A DNA stretch of 64,000 bases from Trichocoleus desertorum NBK24 (GTDB lineage: Bacteria; Cyanobacteriota; Cyanobacteriia; FACHB-46), in assembly GCF_030409055.1 (NCBI RefSeq), contig NZ_CP116619.1, positions 3,077,628 through 3,141,627 of the forward strand. Reading direction: 5' to 3'. The notes below the pieces were generated by a model, which was given only the letters and a program-made list of their open reading frames with translations, did not search any database and was not told the origin of the DNA. The position numbers and the translations under genes were made by a program. Shown here in pieces: positions 35,822-45,095 of the stretch (positions are counted from its first letter, which is position 1; every line of letters begins with the position of its first letter).

Positions 35822-36334
35822 TTAATAGTCAACCAAGGTCACGATTGGAACTTCTGGTAACCGCTCACGGCCCTTTAAGTCCCGTAGCTCGATGATAAAT
35901 CCAAAGCCTACAAGGTGACAGCCTGATTGTTGCACCAATTTAGCGGTTGCCTCAGCAGTGCCCCCGGTCGCAATCAAATCGTCTACGATCAAAATCCGAC
36001 AGCCCGACTGAAAGGCATCTTGATGCACTTCTAAGCGATCCATGCCGTACTCTAGTTCATACTCAATACTGTGAACTGGCCCAGGCAACTTACCAGGCTT
36101 GCGGACGGGGATAAAACCAGCTCCCAGTTTGTAAGCAAGAGGAGCGCCAAAAATAAATCCCCGCGATTCCATGCCAACGACATAGTCTGCCCTGAGATCG
36201 CTACACTTATCCGCTAGGGTATCAATGGTGTAACGCAGCCCTTCTGGATCGCGCAGTAAGGTTGTAATATCTCGGAACAGAATTCCTGGTTTAGGAAAAT
36301 CGGGAATCTCACGAATGAGGGATTTCAGATCCAT
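35822..36334 (-). CDS. apt: adenine phosphoribosyltransferase
   Basis: Purine salvage enzyme making AMP from adenine and PRPP. From the ATG at 36334 the protein has 170 residues, the usual length, starting [20 protein letters not shown]. The substrate-side loop [15 protein letters not shown] and the PRPP-binding motif [18 protein letters not shown] are intact. An upstream in-frame start at 36370 would add 12 unrelated residues. It is the first gene of a likely apt-permease pair. Confidence 0.95.
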   Translation of the reverse strand: MDLKSLIREIPDFPKPGILFRDITTLLRDPEGLRYTIDTLADKCSDLRADYVVGMESRGFIFGAPLAYKLGAGFIPVRKPGKLPGPVHSIEYELEYGMDRLEVHQDAFQSGCRILIVDDLIATGGTAEATAKLVQQSGCHLVGFGFIIELRDLKGRERLPEVPIVTLVDY

Positions 36335-36648
36335 AAAATTGCGAGTAAGAATTGAGGGTGCAGTCGGCAACTATTGTTTAATTGAACCTGAAATTGGCTG
36401 CGATCGCTTGAATAAGCTTTTTGGAGCGTCAATCATTCAGCTCAGTTGCCTCAGAAATCGTACAATGAAAGTTTGTAAAGTTTTGGTTGATTCTAAACAT
36501 TTGGAGTTGTTATTCGCTGGGTTCGAATAATCTAAGTAGAGTTGGGGAATGATAGAAATTGGCAGATCCCCGATGCTCTGAGTGCAAAGTTCTAAACTAT
36601 CGGTAGGTTGCTGCTGATATCTCACCCCCTAAGGTCTAGCAAGCTGGA

Positions 36649-37275
36649 ATGAATGTGTCTGTGAGCGTAATGCCGTCAACGAGTCTATCCGCCCCGTCAG
36701 CTCCTTTATTCTTGGAGAATCTACCCGATCCAGACTTAAGCGCTGGCGTTTGTCCCCGTCGAGCTCGCTTAGAAATTGACCTAATGCTTTTGGCAATTGA
36801 AGCGCTGGACTTAGGGGGCTCTGAAGCGATTTTGTCAGTGGCAAAGGAGTTGGAACTCCAGGGGATTATTAAGAATCGGGTCGCTTTGTGGCGCATACGC
36901 AGCACTAACCCCCTTCGTCGTTATAGCCAGCGCCAGCCTCTGAGCTTAGTAGAAGCCAAGGCCCTCGTCGCGATCGCCTGTCACTTAGCTCGTCGTCTCA
37001 CTGTAGTAATTCGTCAGCTATTGTTAGCCCATCGGCAACTCACAGAGAAGCAGCTTTCGGTAGAGCATCACTTCCGCCTGTATGACTACCTTGAACGCTT
37101 CCGCGCTCACTTCCGCGCCCGAATGAACCCACGACGAGCTGGAGTTTTGGCCTACAGCTCCGACGAGAAATTGAACGAATTAGCGCTGAGTCTGCTAGGC
37201 AAATTACTATTTTGTACGGGCACCTTTGGCATGCAACGGTTTTGGATCAGTTTGTTTGATGGAGAGGTAGAATGA
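36649..37275 (+). CDS. DUF3038 protein
   Basis: A 208-residue protein of the cyanobacterial DUF3038 family. Recognised block: CPRRARLEIDLMLLAIEALD followed by LGGSEAILSVAKELEL and NRVALWRIRSTNPLRR. Soluble, helical and rich in Arg and Leu. The stop overlaps the start of the DUF4335 gene in ATGA, so the two are translationally coupled; the same pair is found together in other cyanobacteria, which suggests a joint, still unknown, role. Confidence 0.85.
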   Translation: MNVSVSVMPSTSLSAPSAPLFLENLPDPDLSAGVCPRRARLEIDLMLLAIEALDLGGSEAILSVAKELELQGIIKNRVALWRIRSTNPLRRYSQRQPLSLVEAKALVAIACHLARRLTVVIRQLLLAHRQLTEKQLSVEHHFRLYDYLERFRAHFRARMNPRRAGVLAYSSDEKLNELALSLLGKLLFCTGTFGMQRFWISLFDGEVE

Positions 37276-38717
37276 CGATTCAACGTCAGTACAGCTTGCC
37301 CAACTGCACGCTGGTTTTAGAAGGATTAAGCGATCCGACCGCCTCCACTAATCCCACTGAGTTGCGGCCTTTAATGTCGATTTTGATTAATGCCGAGTGC
37401 CGAATTTTGGGGCGAGAGCAACCCATATCTGGCGGACGCGACTTCTTTGTGGCTTTAGTGGTAGCCGTGAGTCGCTACGCGCAAGAATTTCTTAGCGGCA
37501 TCCACCTACCTGTATCCTCCCCAGCTATTCAACTACAGGAGTTAGACCGCAATCAGCATCGTTTGATTGTGCAACCTTCGGAAGAATCGGCTAGAGAGAC
37601 AGCCTCTGCTACCCAGATCGATCTCAATACGGTACAGCTATTTGATCTAGTAGATGCAGTAGATCAATTTTTTGCTGACGCCCAAACCTTGCCCGACTTG
37701 ACCCTACAGCTAGCACCCGTTTCGAAGCGCTATACAGCCGCCCGTCAAATGACCGCTGAGCGAGTAGTGCCTGCTGCTATCGGTGTATCTGGTTTGGCTC
37801 TAGCTGCTGTGGCTCTTTTCTTTATTCCTATTCCTCAAGTTCAAAAGCCTGAAGATCCGACGGCTCAGCCGAACACGAGTCAGTCTCAGACCCCCTCACC
37901 GACCGGAACGGCTAGCCCCTCTCCTCAGACAGCCGCAGCGGTACAAACCAGCCCCACTGAGTCTCCTACTACTTCGCCAACAGCCTCCCCAATACCTAGC
38001 CCTACGACTACAAGTCAGCCTGACCTAGAGAACGTGCAAGCTGCTCTAGCTGCTGCGCCGGAGATTACCGATCCGACTCAACTCGATAGTTTGAGCAAAA
38101 AGGTATACGACCAGATCGACCAATCTTGGAAGCAAGAACCAGAGTTCGATCAAGAGCTAGTATATCGAGTTAGTGTTGCCCAAGATGGGGCTATCCTGGG
38201 TTACAGAGAAGCTGAGAATACGCCTACTGGAGCGGCTGAGCAAACTCCTTTGCTTGACCTCCTCTACATTCCGGCTAATGGTGGTAGGTTGTCTCAGGAG
38301 CCGATTGGTCAGTTCCGAGTTGTCTTCCGACCCAATGGGGTGTTGCAAGTGAGTCCGTGGGGAGGTTACACAGCAGCGCCTAGCCCTACCTCAGAAATCA
38401 CTGACTCATCAGCCATTGAAGATCTGACGGGTAAGCTCTACGACCAAATTGACAGAAATTGGAAAGAGAGGCCTGATTTTGAGCGGGAGTTGGTCTACCG
38501 AGTGAATGTCGCACCGGATGGCTCGATCGCGAATTATGAGCCGATTAATCAGCCTGGGTCTGACTACGTAGAAGATACGCCCTTGCCCACCTTACTCAAG
38601 TCTAATACTGCCCCTGCTCAGAATAACTCAGCTAATCAAGCTTCATTAGCCCCTTTTAGAGTGGTATTTAAGCCCAATGGGGTGCTGCAAGTAAGCCCCT
38701 GGCGCGGCTATCAGTAA
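37272..38717 (+). CDS. DUF4335 protein with two C-terminal repeat modules
   Basis: A 481-residue protein. Residues 1-150 form the DUF4335 domain (QRQYSLPNCTLVLEGLSD, SGGRDFFVALVVAVSRYAQEF). One membrane segment follows (VVPAAIGVSGLALAAVALFF, about 165-190), then a Pro/Thr/Ser linker and two related modules of about 105 residues, each with a YDQID helix, ELVYRV strand and FRVVF(R/K)PNGVLQVSPW ending. It would be anchored in a membrane with the repeats on the far side. Coupled to DUF3038 by a 4-base overlap. Function unknown. Confidence 0.85.
   Translation: MTIQRQYSLPNCTLVLEGLSDPTASTNPTELRPLMSILINAECRILGREQPISGGRDFFVALVVAVSRYAQEFLSGIHLPVSSPAIQLQELDRNQHRLIVQPSEESARETASATQIDLNTVQLFDLVDAVDQFFADAQTLPDLTLQLAPVSKRYTAARQMTAERVVPAAIGVSGLALAAVALFFIPIPQVQKPEDPTAQPNTSQSQTPSPTGTASPSPQTAAAVQTSPTESPTTSPTASPIPSPTTTSQPDLENVQAALAAAPEITDPTQLDSLSKKVYDQIDQSWKQEPEFDQELVYRVSVAQDGAILGYREAENTPTGAAEQTPLLDLLYIPANGGRLSQEPIGQFRVVFRPNGVLQVSPWGGYTAAPSPTSEITDSSAIEDLTGKLYDQIDRNWKERPDFERELVYRVNVAPDGSIANYEPINQPGSDYVEDTPLPTLLKSNTAPAQNNSANQASLAPFRVVFKPNGVLQVSPWRGYQ
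38061..38714 (+). repeat. two direct protein-level repeats in the DUF4335 gene
   Basis: Module 1 (38061-38369) and module 2 (38394-38714) encode matching units that begin EITD, contain YDQID and ELVYRV, and end in PNGVLQVSPW. Similarity is clear at protein level and also in DNA near the module ends. Confidence 0.85.
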
Positions 38718-39019
38718 GCGGGTGTTTCGTGAGACGTTTTTCCTGAAACGCTTGCTTGGTTCAGAGATGGGACTGCGGTCCCGTCCAGACTCTATTGACT
38801 ATCTATCCCAACGCCTGTTAGTTAGGGCCAATCCTTACTAACTCTTCTGTATAGCAATCAGAGACAGTGGAAGTTTCATAGTTCATCAAAGTTTTCACTC
38901 GCCGCAACTTTTCTTAGTTCAATCGCGAAAACTCCATAAGAAACTTCAATTTGCTCAATTGCTTCCCAGAGTTGAGATAGCATCACAATTGAATCGTCTT
39001 TAAGTATTGATTAGTCAGC
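38718..39019. other. intergenic region before the OmpA-like gene
   Basis: No gene. Two hairpin-capable stretches follow the DUF4335 stop: AAGCG plus GTTTC against GAAACGCTT (38716-38753, with a bulge), and GGGAC/GTCCC (38769-38782). Neither has a good T run. Confidence 0.4.
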
Positions 39020-39961
39020 GTGACTCCAGTTTCCAAAGCCAGCTCTCCTACAATTAGGCCACCCAAGCAAAATTGGCCGCTCTTAGTGTTTATGTTTCGG
39101 CTCCTGCTGCTACTAGTGGGAGGGGGATTTGCTTGGCTGGGAGGAGTTGTAGCGGCGACCTTCTACCCTGCCCCTAATCCAGAACCGCCTCTGTTCGAAA
39201 GAGCCTTGCGTCAATCTAGCGCCTGGGTGATTCAGATCAAGCGGCTACCCCAATCTTGGACCCGACCTAGAGTTTCCCCTCAGGCCGATACTACAACGGT
39301 TGACCCTAGCCCTACTGTTGCTGTCAGTCCGCTCCCACCCCTCACCACTGCTCAACAACAGCAGATTGAGGCAGAGGTCACTCAATTGCAAACTACGGTT
39401 CAAAGTGTGAGCGATCGCCTGAGCGCTTTGGAAACCCAGCTAGGCACGAACCGAGCTGTAGAACCTCTAGAAAACCGTTTGGCTATTTTGACCCAACAGT
39501 TAGCCACAGCTTCTGGTACAGCCCCACCGAGTCCTGCTCCTATCCCAACCGCGACTCCGGCGATCGCTCCAGTGGCTAATGCGATTAACAGCCCTGTAGC
39601 CTATCCCGCAGATCGTTTAACAGTGACTCTACCCACCGATCTGCTATTCAGAGCAGGTCAAGTAGGTTTTAGCCCAGAGACACGCAACTTGCTTGACAGC
39701 ATTGTTGGAGATCTGCGCAATTATCCCGGTGCCTCGGTACAGGTTGCGGCTCATACCGATGATGCAGGTCAGCCAGAAGCAATTCCAGAGTTGGCTTTTC
39801 AGCGGGCACAAATGGTGCAGCAATATCTAGCCAGTACTCTAGGCAACGATTATCACTGGGTCGTGATTGGTTATGGGTCAGCCTACCCTCTTGCAGAAAA
39901 CAATAGCGCGGCCAACCGTCAGCGGAATCGGCGGATTGAAATCGTGATTGATCCTCGATAA
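39020..39961 (+). CDS. OmpA-family envelope protein
   Basis: A 313-residue protein with a GTG start, one N-terminal membrane segment ([20 protein letters not shown]), a Pro/Ser-rich spacer, a predicted coiled coil ([20 protein letters not shown]), a second spacer, and a C-terminal OmpA domain ([36 protein letters not shown]) that binds peptidoglycan. The topology fits an inner-membrane anchored cell-wall linker, like MotB-type or cyanobacterial OmpA-like proteins. Its end overlaps the region just before fmt. Confidence 0.85.
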   Translation: MTPVSKASSPTIRPPKQNWPLLVFMFRLLLLLVGGGFAWLGGVVAATFYPAPNPEPPLFERALRQSSAWVIQIKRLPQSWTRPRVSPQADTTTVDPSPTVAVSPLPPLTTAQQQQIEAEVTQLQTTVQSVSDRLSALETQLGTNRAVEPLENRLAILTQQLATASGTAPPSPAPIPTATPAIAPVANAINSPVAYPADRLTVTLPTDLLFRAGQVGFSPETRNLLDSIVGDLRNYPGASVQVAAHTDDAGQPEAIPELAFQRAQMVQQYLASTLGNDYHWVVIGYGSAYPLAENNSAANRQRNRRIEIVIDPR

Positions 39962-39992
39962 AGTGTGGGTTCCAAATAATTTGCCACAAAGC

Positions 39993-41003
39993 ATGAGAGT
40001 TGTTTTCTTCGGTACGCCCCAATTTGCGGTTCCCAGTTTGGAGAAGCTGCTCAATCATCCTGAGTTTGAGGTAGTAGCAGTGGTTAGCCAACCCGATAAA
40101 CGTCGCGGGCGGGGTAATCAACTGACTGCTTCACCTGTTAAAACAGTGGCTTTGGCGCACCAAATACCCGTTTGGCAACCCCAGCGGATCAAGAAGGATT
40201 CTGAAACGTTGGAGCAACTAGCAGCTCTACAAGCCGATGCTTTTGTCGTGGTAGCTTATGGGCAAATTCTCTCTCAGCAGATTTTGGATATGCCTAAGCT
40301 GGGATGTATTAACGGGCATGGTTCCATCTTGCCGCAATATCGAGGTGCTGCCCCGATTCAGTGGTGCCTCTACCACGGTGAAACCGAGACAGGCATTACC
40401 ACCATGCTGATGGATGCGGGCATGGATACAGGGCCGATGCTACTGAAGGCGACGACTTCAATTGGGTTGCTAGAGACAGTCCAAGACCTAGCGACTCGGT
40501 TAGCGGAGCTGAGCGCAGATTTGTTAGTAGATACGCTGTTGAAGTTAGAGCGGCGAGAAGTGCAACCAATGCCTCAAGATGCGGCAACTGCAACTTATGC
40601 TCCGTTGATTCAAAAGCAAGACTATTGGTTAGATTGGTCGCGATCGGCGATCGCTCTGCATAACCAAATTCGCGGTTTCTTTCCTAACTGTGTGGCTATG
40701 TTTCGGGACACAGTGCTCAAAATTGAGTCAACCCTGCCCTTAGGGCCTGCCTATTGGGACTTGCTGCCCACCGAATTCCGAACTTTGGAAGCAGACTGGT
40801 CAGAGCTAGTTGCTAGTCAACTTTCCCTTGGCTCCGTGATTCACATTGCTAAAGGATTGGGGCCAATTGTGCAAACGGGTGATGGCTTATTACTGCTGCG
40901 AGAGGTGAAGCTGGCAGGAAAGCGATCGCAATCAGGCTGGGATTTTGCCAATGGCACTCGCTTGGAAGTGGGGGAAGTGTTAGGCAACGGCCAAGAGTTT
41001 TGA
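39993..41003 (+). CDS. fmt: methionyl-tRNA formyltransferase
   Basis: Formylates initiator Met-tRNA with 10-formyl-tetrahydrofolate. From ATG at 39993 ([19 protein letters not shown]) the protein has 336 residues. The catalytic formyl-transfer region shows [20 protein letters not shown] (Asn and His of the NxHxSxLP motif) and [18 protein letters not shown]. The C-terminal OB-like domain follows. The motif usually reads NVHASLLP; here it is NGHGSILP, a tolerated change. It starts 32 bases after the OmpA-like gene and may share its transcript. Confidence 0.95.
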   Translation: MRVVFFGTPQFAVPSLEKLLNHPEFEVVAVVSQPDKRRGRGNQLTASPVKTVALAHQIPVWQPQRIKKDSETLEQLAALQADAFVVVAYGQILSQQILDMPKLGCINGHGSILPQYRGAAPIQWCLYHGETETGITTMLMDAGMDTGPMLLKATTSIGLLETVQDLATRLAELSADLLVDTLLKLERREVQPMPQDAATATYAPLIQKQDYWLDWSRSAIALHNQIRGFFPNCVAMFRDTVLKIESTLPLGPAYWDLLPTEFRTLEADWSELVASQLSLGSVIHIAKGLGPIVQTGDGLLLLREVKLAGKRSQSGWDFANGTRLEVGEVLGNGQEF

Positions 41004-41005
41004 CG

Positions 41006-41362
41006 CTAAACCGACTGTTCGTAATGATGGCAAGAGTCACAAGGCCCGTCTGGATTGACCGCGCAACGAATCAATTCTGAATGAGCGTTGAAGCGACAAC
41101 TCCCATCTCCCAGAATCCAACGTCCTGCCACTAAACTTCTTTCTATAGGGCGGGTCGCTGATTGGACGTACAGCGCGATCTTATGCAACTGATAGCGGCC
41201 TGCTCTGAGCTGATAGCGATGATGGCGCTCTAAAACAGCGTAGGTTTTGCCGTCTAAATCCAAGTAAGAACCAGGCTGAGGAGACCAGTCGAGCTGAACA
41301 TTGCCAATGGTTTGATGTGGGTGGGTGAGAATCACCTCGGTTGATAAAGTGGGTTGCTCCAT
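41006..41362 (-). CDS. DUF6464-like protein
   Basis: A 118-residue soluble protein. It has a beta-rich N-terminal half (YLDLDGKTYAVLERHHRYQL) and a conserved tail CRFNAHSELIRCAVNPDGPC followed by DSCHHYE, which matches the cyanobacterial DUF6464 family. The four cysteines in the tail could bind a metal or form disulfides. Function unknown. It is convergent with fmt, with two bases between the stops. Confidence 0.75.
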   Translation of the reverse strand: MEQPTLSTEVILTHPHQTIGNVQLDWSPQPGSYLDLDGKTYAVLERHHRYQLRAGRYQLHKIALYVQSATRPIERSLVAGRWILGDGSCRFNAHSELIRCAVNPDGPCDSCHHYEQSV

Positions 41363-41555
41363 GAGTCTTACTGTGATCTGACTGACATTAGAGAGATGCT
41401 AACGCATTTATCAAAGCCACTTTTTAGTTTAGGTTTGGCTGGAAGTTTTGAGTTGATTCAATCTAGATTGAAGTTAAGAACTCTCAATCTAAAAGCTGGA
41501 AGGATTGCTGCATGGGCACCTCAGGATGAAGACGAGGTATTTCCTCGCGGCAAGA

Positions 41556-42161
41556 CTAAGCTTGACTTGTTAAATTCACTAGAAATAGCTCGAAGGTTTG
41601 GACGGCCCGAATGGCGATTTGAACCAGGGGCCAGCCGACCAAACAAATTAACCCTGCCCAGCGTAAGCCAATGTCTAGACCTTGACGTACTGCCAAGATA
41701 ACCGTGAGCAAGCTCCAGAGTGCCAAAGCAAATTCGATGGGCGATCCTAACAATGGAATTAGGGTCAGAAAGTTTAGAGCTTGCGGTGCGTAGGCAAATC
41801 CGATTGGGATCAGCAATTCACGGTAAGTGGGTTGGCTAGAGCGTAGCCACTGCCCAATTTTCCAAATTGTCGCAGTCCAAAAGTAGTATCCTGCCCCTAC
41901 AGCTAGACCGTCAATCACTAGAGCTAAACCCAGGATGGTCACTGAGGCTCGGTTGGTGATCAGAATGACTGCACTTCCTAGCATGTGAGACAAGACGGCC
42001 AAAATCACGATCGCACGAGCAATACTGCGATTCCTAGAAGTGTTGAGCGCATTTTCGTAAAACTCAGCATTCAAAGCGATCGCATTCCAGAGAGTTTGAA
42101 TTAACGTTGCTTTGGAGTCTTTACTACTCACAGGTTGGTGCTCACTTTTGTCGCTACTCAC
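41556..42161 (-). CDS. Yip1-family membrane protein
   Basis: A 201-residue integral membrane protein with about five hydrophobic segments. The N-terminal cytosolic helix (LWNAIALNAEFYENALNTSR) followed by IVILAVLSHMLGSAVI and later PIGFAYAPQALNFLTLIPLL fits the bacterial Yip1/YIF1 family. Role unknown. The start appears to be GTG; the upstream DNA carries several ACTCAC repeats. Confidence 0.75.
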   Translation of the reverse strand: MSSDKSEHQPVSSKDSKATLIQTLWNAIALNAEFYENALNTSRNRSIARAIVILAVLSHMLGSAVILITNRASVTILGLALVIDGLAVGAGYYFWTATIWKIGQWLRSSQPTYRELLIPIGFAYAPQALNFLTLIPLLGSPIEFALALWSLLTVILAVRQGLDIGLRWAGLICLVGWPLVQIAIRAVQTFELFLVNLTSQA

Positions 42162-42289
42162 GGGTTGTCACTCACTTGTTCACTCACAATTTTGCCACTC
42201 CCGGCCACTCAAACTTTTTCAGCCACAATGGATGCCTATGGCTGAAGACGGATGACAGCCTTAAGTAAAATACGCTACAAAATCAGTTC

Positions 42290-43333
42290 ATGTTCAACTT
42301 CGCGGGCCGTATTCTTCTGTGGCTAAGAGGTGGCAGTCTAAAACTGCTGACCTTGGCGGGTATTATCTTGCTAGTCTGGGGTACCGTTTCACCTGTAGGT
42401 ACTTTGGTCTGGTGGTTAAATGAAGGCGCTGAGAGCTTAGGTTTAAGGAAAGGCTCAACGAAGCGATCGCTTCCGGGCGATCGCGATCAAGTGGCCTCCA
42501 GCCAGCCCATTTACTGCTACATCGTCTTTTTGACTGGGGTGGGAGACTTTTCTGCCAACCAGCTCACGCCTGGAGAAGAATATTTTCTCAATCAGCTAGA
42601 GCAAGATCATCCAGATTGCGTCACCGTACGAGATGTGTTTCCTTATTCTGCGGCCAACGAAAGCTTGGGTGGACGACGGCCCCTAGCCCCTTTGTGGCGC
42701 TTTGCCAACAATGCCGACGGTTGGTTAGGTGCAGCCGATGTTTTAATTAAAATTCGCAACCTGTGGCGCTTTGCGATCTCGGCTGACGATCGTTATGGCC
42801 CCTTATATAACCAGGGTATTGCCACTGCCATCATTGATCGCATGAATGCGATTCATCCGGTTGAGACCGCAGCCCAGCAATCCATCAAAATAATTTTGAT
42901 TAGTACCAGTGGGGGTACCCAGGTTTCTCTAGGCGCGGCTGAGTATCTGAACCAATGGCTAGACACAAAGATTTTAGTGGTTTCGGTAGGTGGCGTTTTT
43001 TCAGGCACTGATGGCTTTGAGGCAGCGGAGCGAGTGTATCACCTGCAAGGTGAGCGAGACTGGGTTGAGGACATCGGCCAGGTTGTATTTCCCTCGCGTT
43101 GGCCTTGGACAGTCGGTTCTCCGTTTCACCAAGCTCAATGGCAAGGCCGCTACAGTGTCCATGACACCGGGCCGCACGACCATGACGGACCCAAAGGCTA
43201 CTTTGGCGAGGCGATCGCCCAGCCAGCTCCAGCCCAAAAGGCAGGGCAGATTAAGTATGTTGACCTAACGCTACAGGTGGTCAATCAACTACCCATCTGG
43301 GCCGACTCTCCCGCCGACCAACCCATTCCGTAA
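42290..43333 (+). CDS. membrane-anchored alpha/beta-hydrolase-like protein
   Basis: I do not recognise a named family. The 347 residues begin with a membrane segment (LLTLAGIILLVWGTVSPVGTLVWWL), followed by a soluble domain with a first strand YCYIVFLTGVGDFSANQLTPG, a later IKIILISTSGGTQVSLGAAEYL that looks like a nucleophile elbow with Ser in GTSGG-like context, and ILVVSVGGVFSGTDG. The C-terminal half contains histidines (VHDTGPHDHDGPKGYFGE) where a catalytic base could lie. An anchored hydrolase is the best guess, unproven. Near the next membrane-protein gene, same strand. Confidence 0.65.
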   Translation: MFNFAGRILLWLRGGSLKLLTLAGIILLVWGTVSPVGTLVWWLNEGAESLGLRKGSTKRSLPGDRDQVASSQPIYCYIVFLTGVGDFSANQLTPGEEYFLNQLEQDHPDCVTVRDVFPYSAANESLGGRRPLAPLWRFANNADGWLGAADVLIKIRNLWRFAISADDRYGPLYNQGIATAIIDRMNAIHPVETAAQQSIKIILISTSGGTQVSLGAAEYLNQWLDTKILVVSVGGVFSGTDGFEAAERVYHLQGERDWVEDIGQVVFPSRWPWTVGSPFHQAQWQGRYSVHDTGPHDHDGPKGYFGEAIAQPAPAQKAGQIKYVDLTLQVVNQLPIWADSPADQPIP

Positions 43334-43409
43334 CGGGACTTAAACATCGATTGCGAAATTTTGTATTGGCTTCCATACTCAGGGGGAAGTTAATTCAAGT
43401 TGTGTTGTC

Positions 43410-44879
43410 ATGTCATCACTACAAAAAATAGCCAGACGTCGCTCAGCCGTTCGTCGCAACCTCTGGTTTGAACGAGTGATGGCAATCTTAGCGTCAGCAA
43501 ATTTGTTGCTGGTGCTATTTGATGTGAGCTATGTATCGCTGCGAGATTTCTACTTATTGCGGTTACCACGCCTGATTCCTTCAGCCGGAAACTTAACCCA
43601 GCTATACGATCCGGTGAAAGGGATTGAACCCCACCGAGATACCCAAAACTACTTGCAAGCTGTAGCTGATTTAGAAGCGCAAGTCGAGAAGACGGGCATC
43701 AGTTCACCTGAAGTGGAGCCTTATCTAGCGCAGTTGCGGAGTCTTAGCACCGAGATGATCGATGGCGATCCCTTCGAGATCGCTGACAAAAGCGGCACTC
43801 TGGAGAGAATCAAAAATCGGATGCGGGAGCATATCTATGGGCAACGCCGACAAGTTTCTTCTCGCGAGTCTTTCAATCGATTTTGGAGCCAAGACCATCT
43901 ACTACAGGCGGGATGGCGCAGCGAAATTGATTTCTTCAATCAAGGAATTCGCCCCTTAATTGCAACCAACTATTTTCGGCCCTTAGGAGAAACTGGGGGG
44001 TTTGTTAGTTATTTTTGGCGCATTGATTTGCCTTTCGCGATGATTTTCTGCGTGGAATTCTTCGCTCGGACTTTTTATATTAGTCGTCGCCATAAAGGTG
44101 TTAGTTGGCTCGATGCCATGTTATGGCGCTGGTATGACGTGTTTCTGTGGTTGCCTTTTGGGTTTTGGTTCCCTGCTTGGCGATTGCTGCGGATTATTCC
44201 AGTGACAATCCGGCTGCATCAAGCCAAACTGGTTGACCTAGACTTTGTTATCGCTCAAATCAACCGTGGTTTTGTGGCCAACTTCGCTGAAGACTTAACC
44301 GAGGTTGTCGTGATCCGCGTGATTAATCAAGTGCAAGGGTCGATTCAGCGCGGTGAACTGACACGGTGGCTATTTCGTTCACCCAGTACCCGTGGTTACA
44401 TTGACCTCAACAACGTCAATGAGGTAGAAGCGATCGCCACCCTCCTCGTCAAACTGGTTGTGTATGATGTACTGCCCAAAATCCAACCTGACCTGGAGGC
44501 CATTCTGCGGCACAGTATCGAAAGTGGATTACGGCAACTCCCCATCTATCAAGGTTTACAACAAGTGCCGGGGGTGCGGGATCTGCCAACTCAACTCGCA
44601 GACCAAGTCGTTGCCAATGTGACTCAGACTGCCTATCAAGCTTTGGTTGGTGCTTTAGAAGATCCTGTAGGAGCCCAACTCTCTAGTCAACTCGTACAAC
44701 ATTTTGCCGAAGCCTTAGGGTCGGAAATGCAAAGCCAGCAGAATCTGCACAAAATCCAGAAGCTACTCTTTGACCTCTTAGAAGAAGTCAAGGTGAACTA
44801 TATTCAGCAGCTTTCAGCGGAGGACATAGAGGGTGTGATAGAGCAAACTCATCAGCTCCACCAAATCGTGAAAAAATAA
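43410..44879 (+). CDS. conserved polytopic membrane protein, unknown function
   Basis: A 489-residue protein, not recognised by name. Membrane segments are likely at about 22-45 (MAILASANLLLVLFDVSYVS), 205-225 (LPFAMIFCVEFFARTFYIS) and 240-262 (WYDVFLWLPFGFWFPAWRLL). Between the first two lies an acidic soluble helix region; after the third a long helical cytosolic or periplasmic tail of about 220 residues with coiled-coil character (QNLHKIQKLLFDLLEEVKV). It follows the hydrolase-like gene at 76 bases and may share its operon. Confidence 0.7.
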   Translation: MSSLQKIARRRSAVRRNLWFERVMAILASANLLLVLFDVSYVSLRDFYLLRLPRLIPSAGNLTQLYDPVKGIEPHRDTQNYLQAVADLEAQVEKTGISSPEVEPYLAQLRSLSTEMIDGDPFEIADKSGTLERIKNRMREHIYGQRRQVSSRESFNRFWSQDHLLQAGWRSEIDFFNQGIRPLIATNYFRPLGETGGFVSYFWRIDLPFAMIFCVEFFARTFYISRRHKGVSWLDAMLWRWYDVFLWLPFGFWFPAWRLLRIIPVTIRLHQAKLVDLDFVIAQINRGFVANFAEDLTEVVVIRVINQVQGSIQRGELTRWLFRSPSTRGYIDLNNVNEVEAIATLLVKLVVYDVLPKIQPDLEAILRHSIESGLRQLPIYQGLQQVPGVRDLPTQLADQVVANVTQTAYQALVGALEDPVGAQLSSQLVQHFAEALGSEMQSQQNLHKIQKLLFDLLEEVKVNYIQQLSAEDIEGVIEQTHQLHQIVKK

Positions 44880-45002
44880 GGTTAAAAGCGTTAGCATTTG
44901 GGTGATTGAGCCGACCCACCTGCCTAAGAAGTACCTTTTTGAAGCTACCTTCTGGAGATGGATCTACACCCCTCTGCCTATTCCAAATGGGGTGCGCTAA
45001 AC

Positions 45003-45008
45003 TATAAT
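45003..45008 (+). promoter_or_regulatory. -10 box ahead of a possible small RNA
   Basis: A perfect TATAAT hexamer upstream of a structured stretch ending in an intrinsic terminator at 45072-45095. The -35 region (around TTCCAA, 44981) is weak. It suggests a transcript starting near 45015. Confidence 0.5.
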
Positions 45009-45014
45009 CATGTG

Positions 45015-45095
45015 GGCTTGGGGCTTTCCAAGTCCGTACGGTGATTTCGTGGAAGTAGCTATTTCATGGGGAGTGGGTCGTTACCCACTTTTTTT
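45015..45095 (+). ncRNA. putative structured RNA or attenuator upstream of rimP
   Basis: About 80 bases run from a TATAAT box to an intrinsic terminator. Visible pairings are hairpin CTTGG/CCAAG (45018-45032), self-complementary CCGTACGG, a near-palindrome GAAGTAGCTATTTC (45053-45066), and the terminator AGTGGGT/ACCCACT with a CGTT loop (45072-45089) and seven T. Since rimP starts 175 bases later, this is either an independent small RNA or a leader that stops transcription before rimP-nusA. I cannot assign it to a known RNA family. Confidence 0.5.
45072..45095 (+). terminator. intrinsic terminator upstream of rimP
   Basis: Perfect 7-base stem AGTGGGT/ACCCACT with tetraloop CGTT followed by seven T. 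It closes the transcript that begins after the TATAAT box and lies within the rimP leader region. Confidence 0.85.

Noticed and set aside
39669-40121. Minus-strand frame of 150 codons across the OmpA-like gene and fmt
   Set aside because: It covers two well-supported plus-strand genes and shows no protein family signature.
41354-41701. Plus-strand frame of 115 codons between the DUF6464 and Yip1 genes
   Set aside because: Half of it is antisense to the Yip1-family gene, and the part in the free spacer (41363-41555) has no recognisable motif.
45020-45070. Resemblance to the cyanobacterial glutamine riboswitch (GGAAGTAG present)
   Set aside because: The other strictly conserved core (CGTTCA and paired flanks) is missing and the downstream genes are not related to glutamine metabolism.
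45015-45095. Signal recognition particle RNA or 6S RNA
   Set aside because: The SRP core (CAGG with GGAAGGAAGCAGC) is not present, and the length is too short for 6S RNA.
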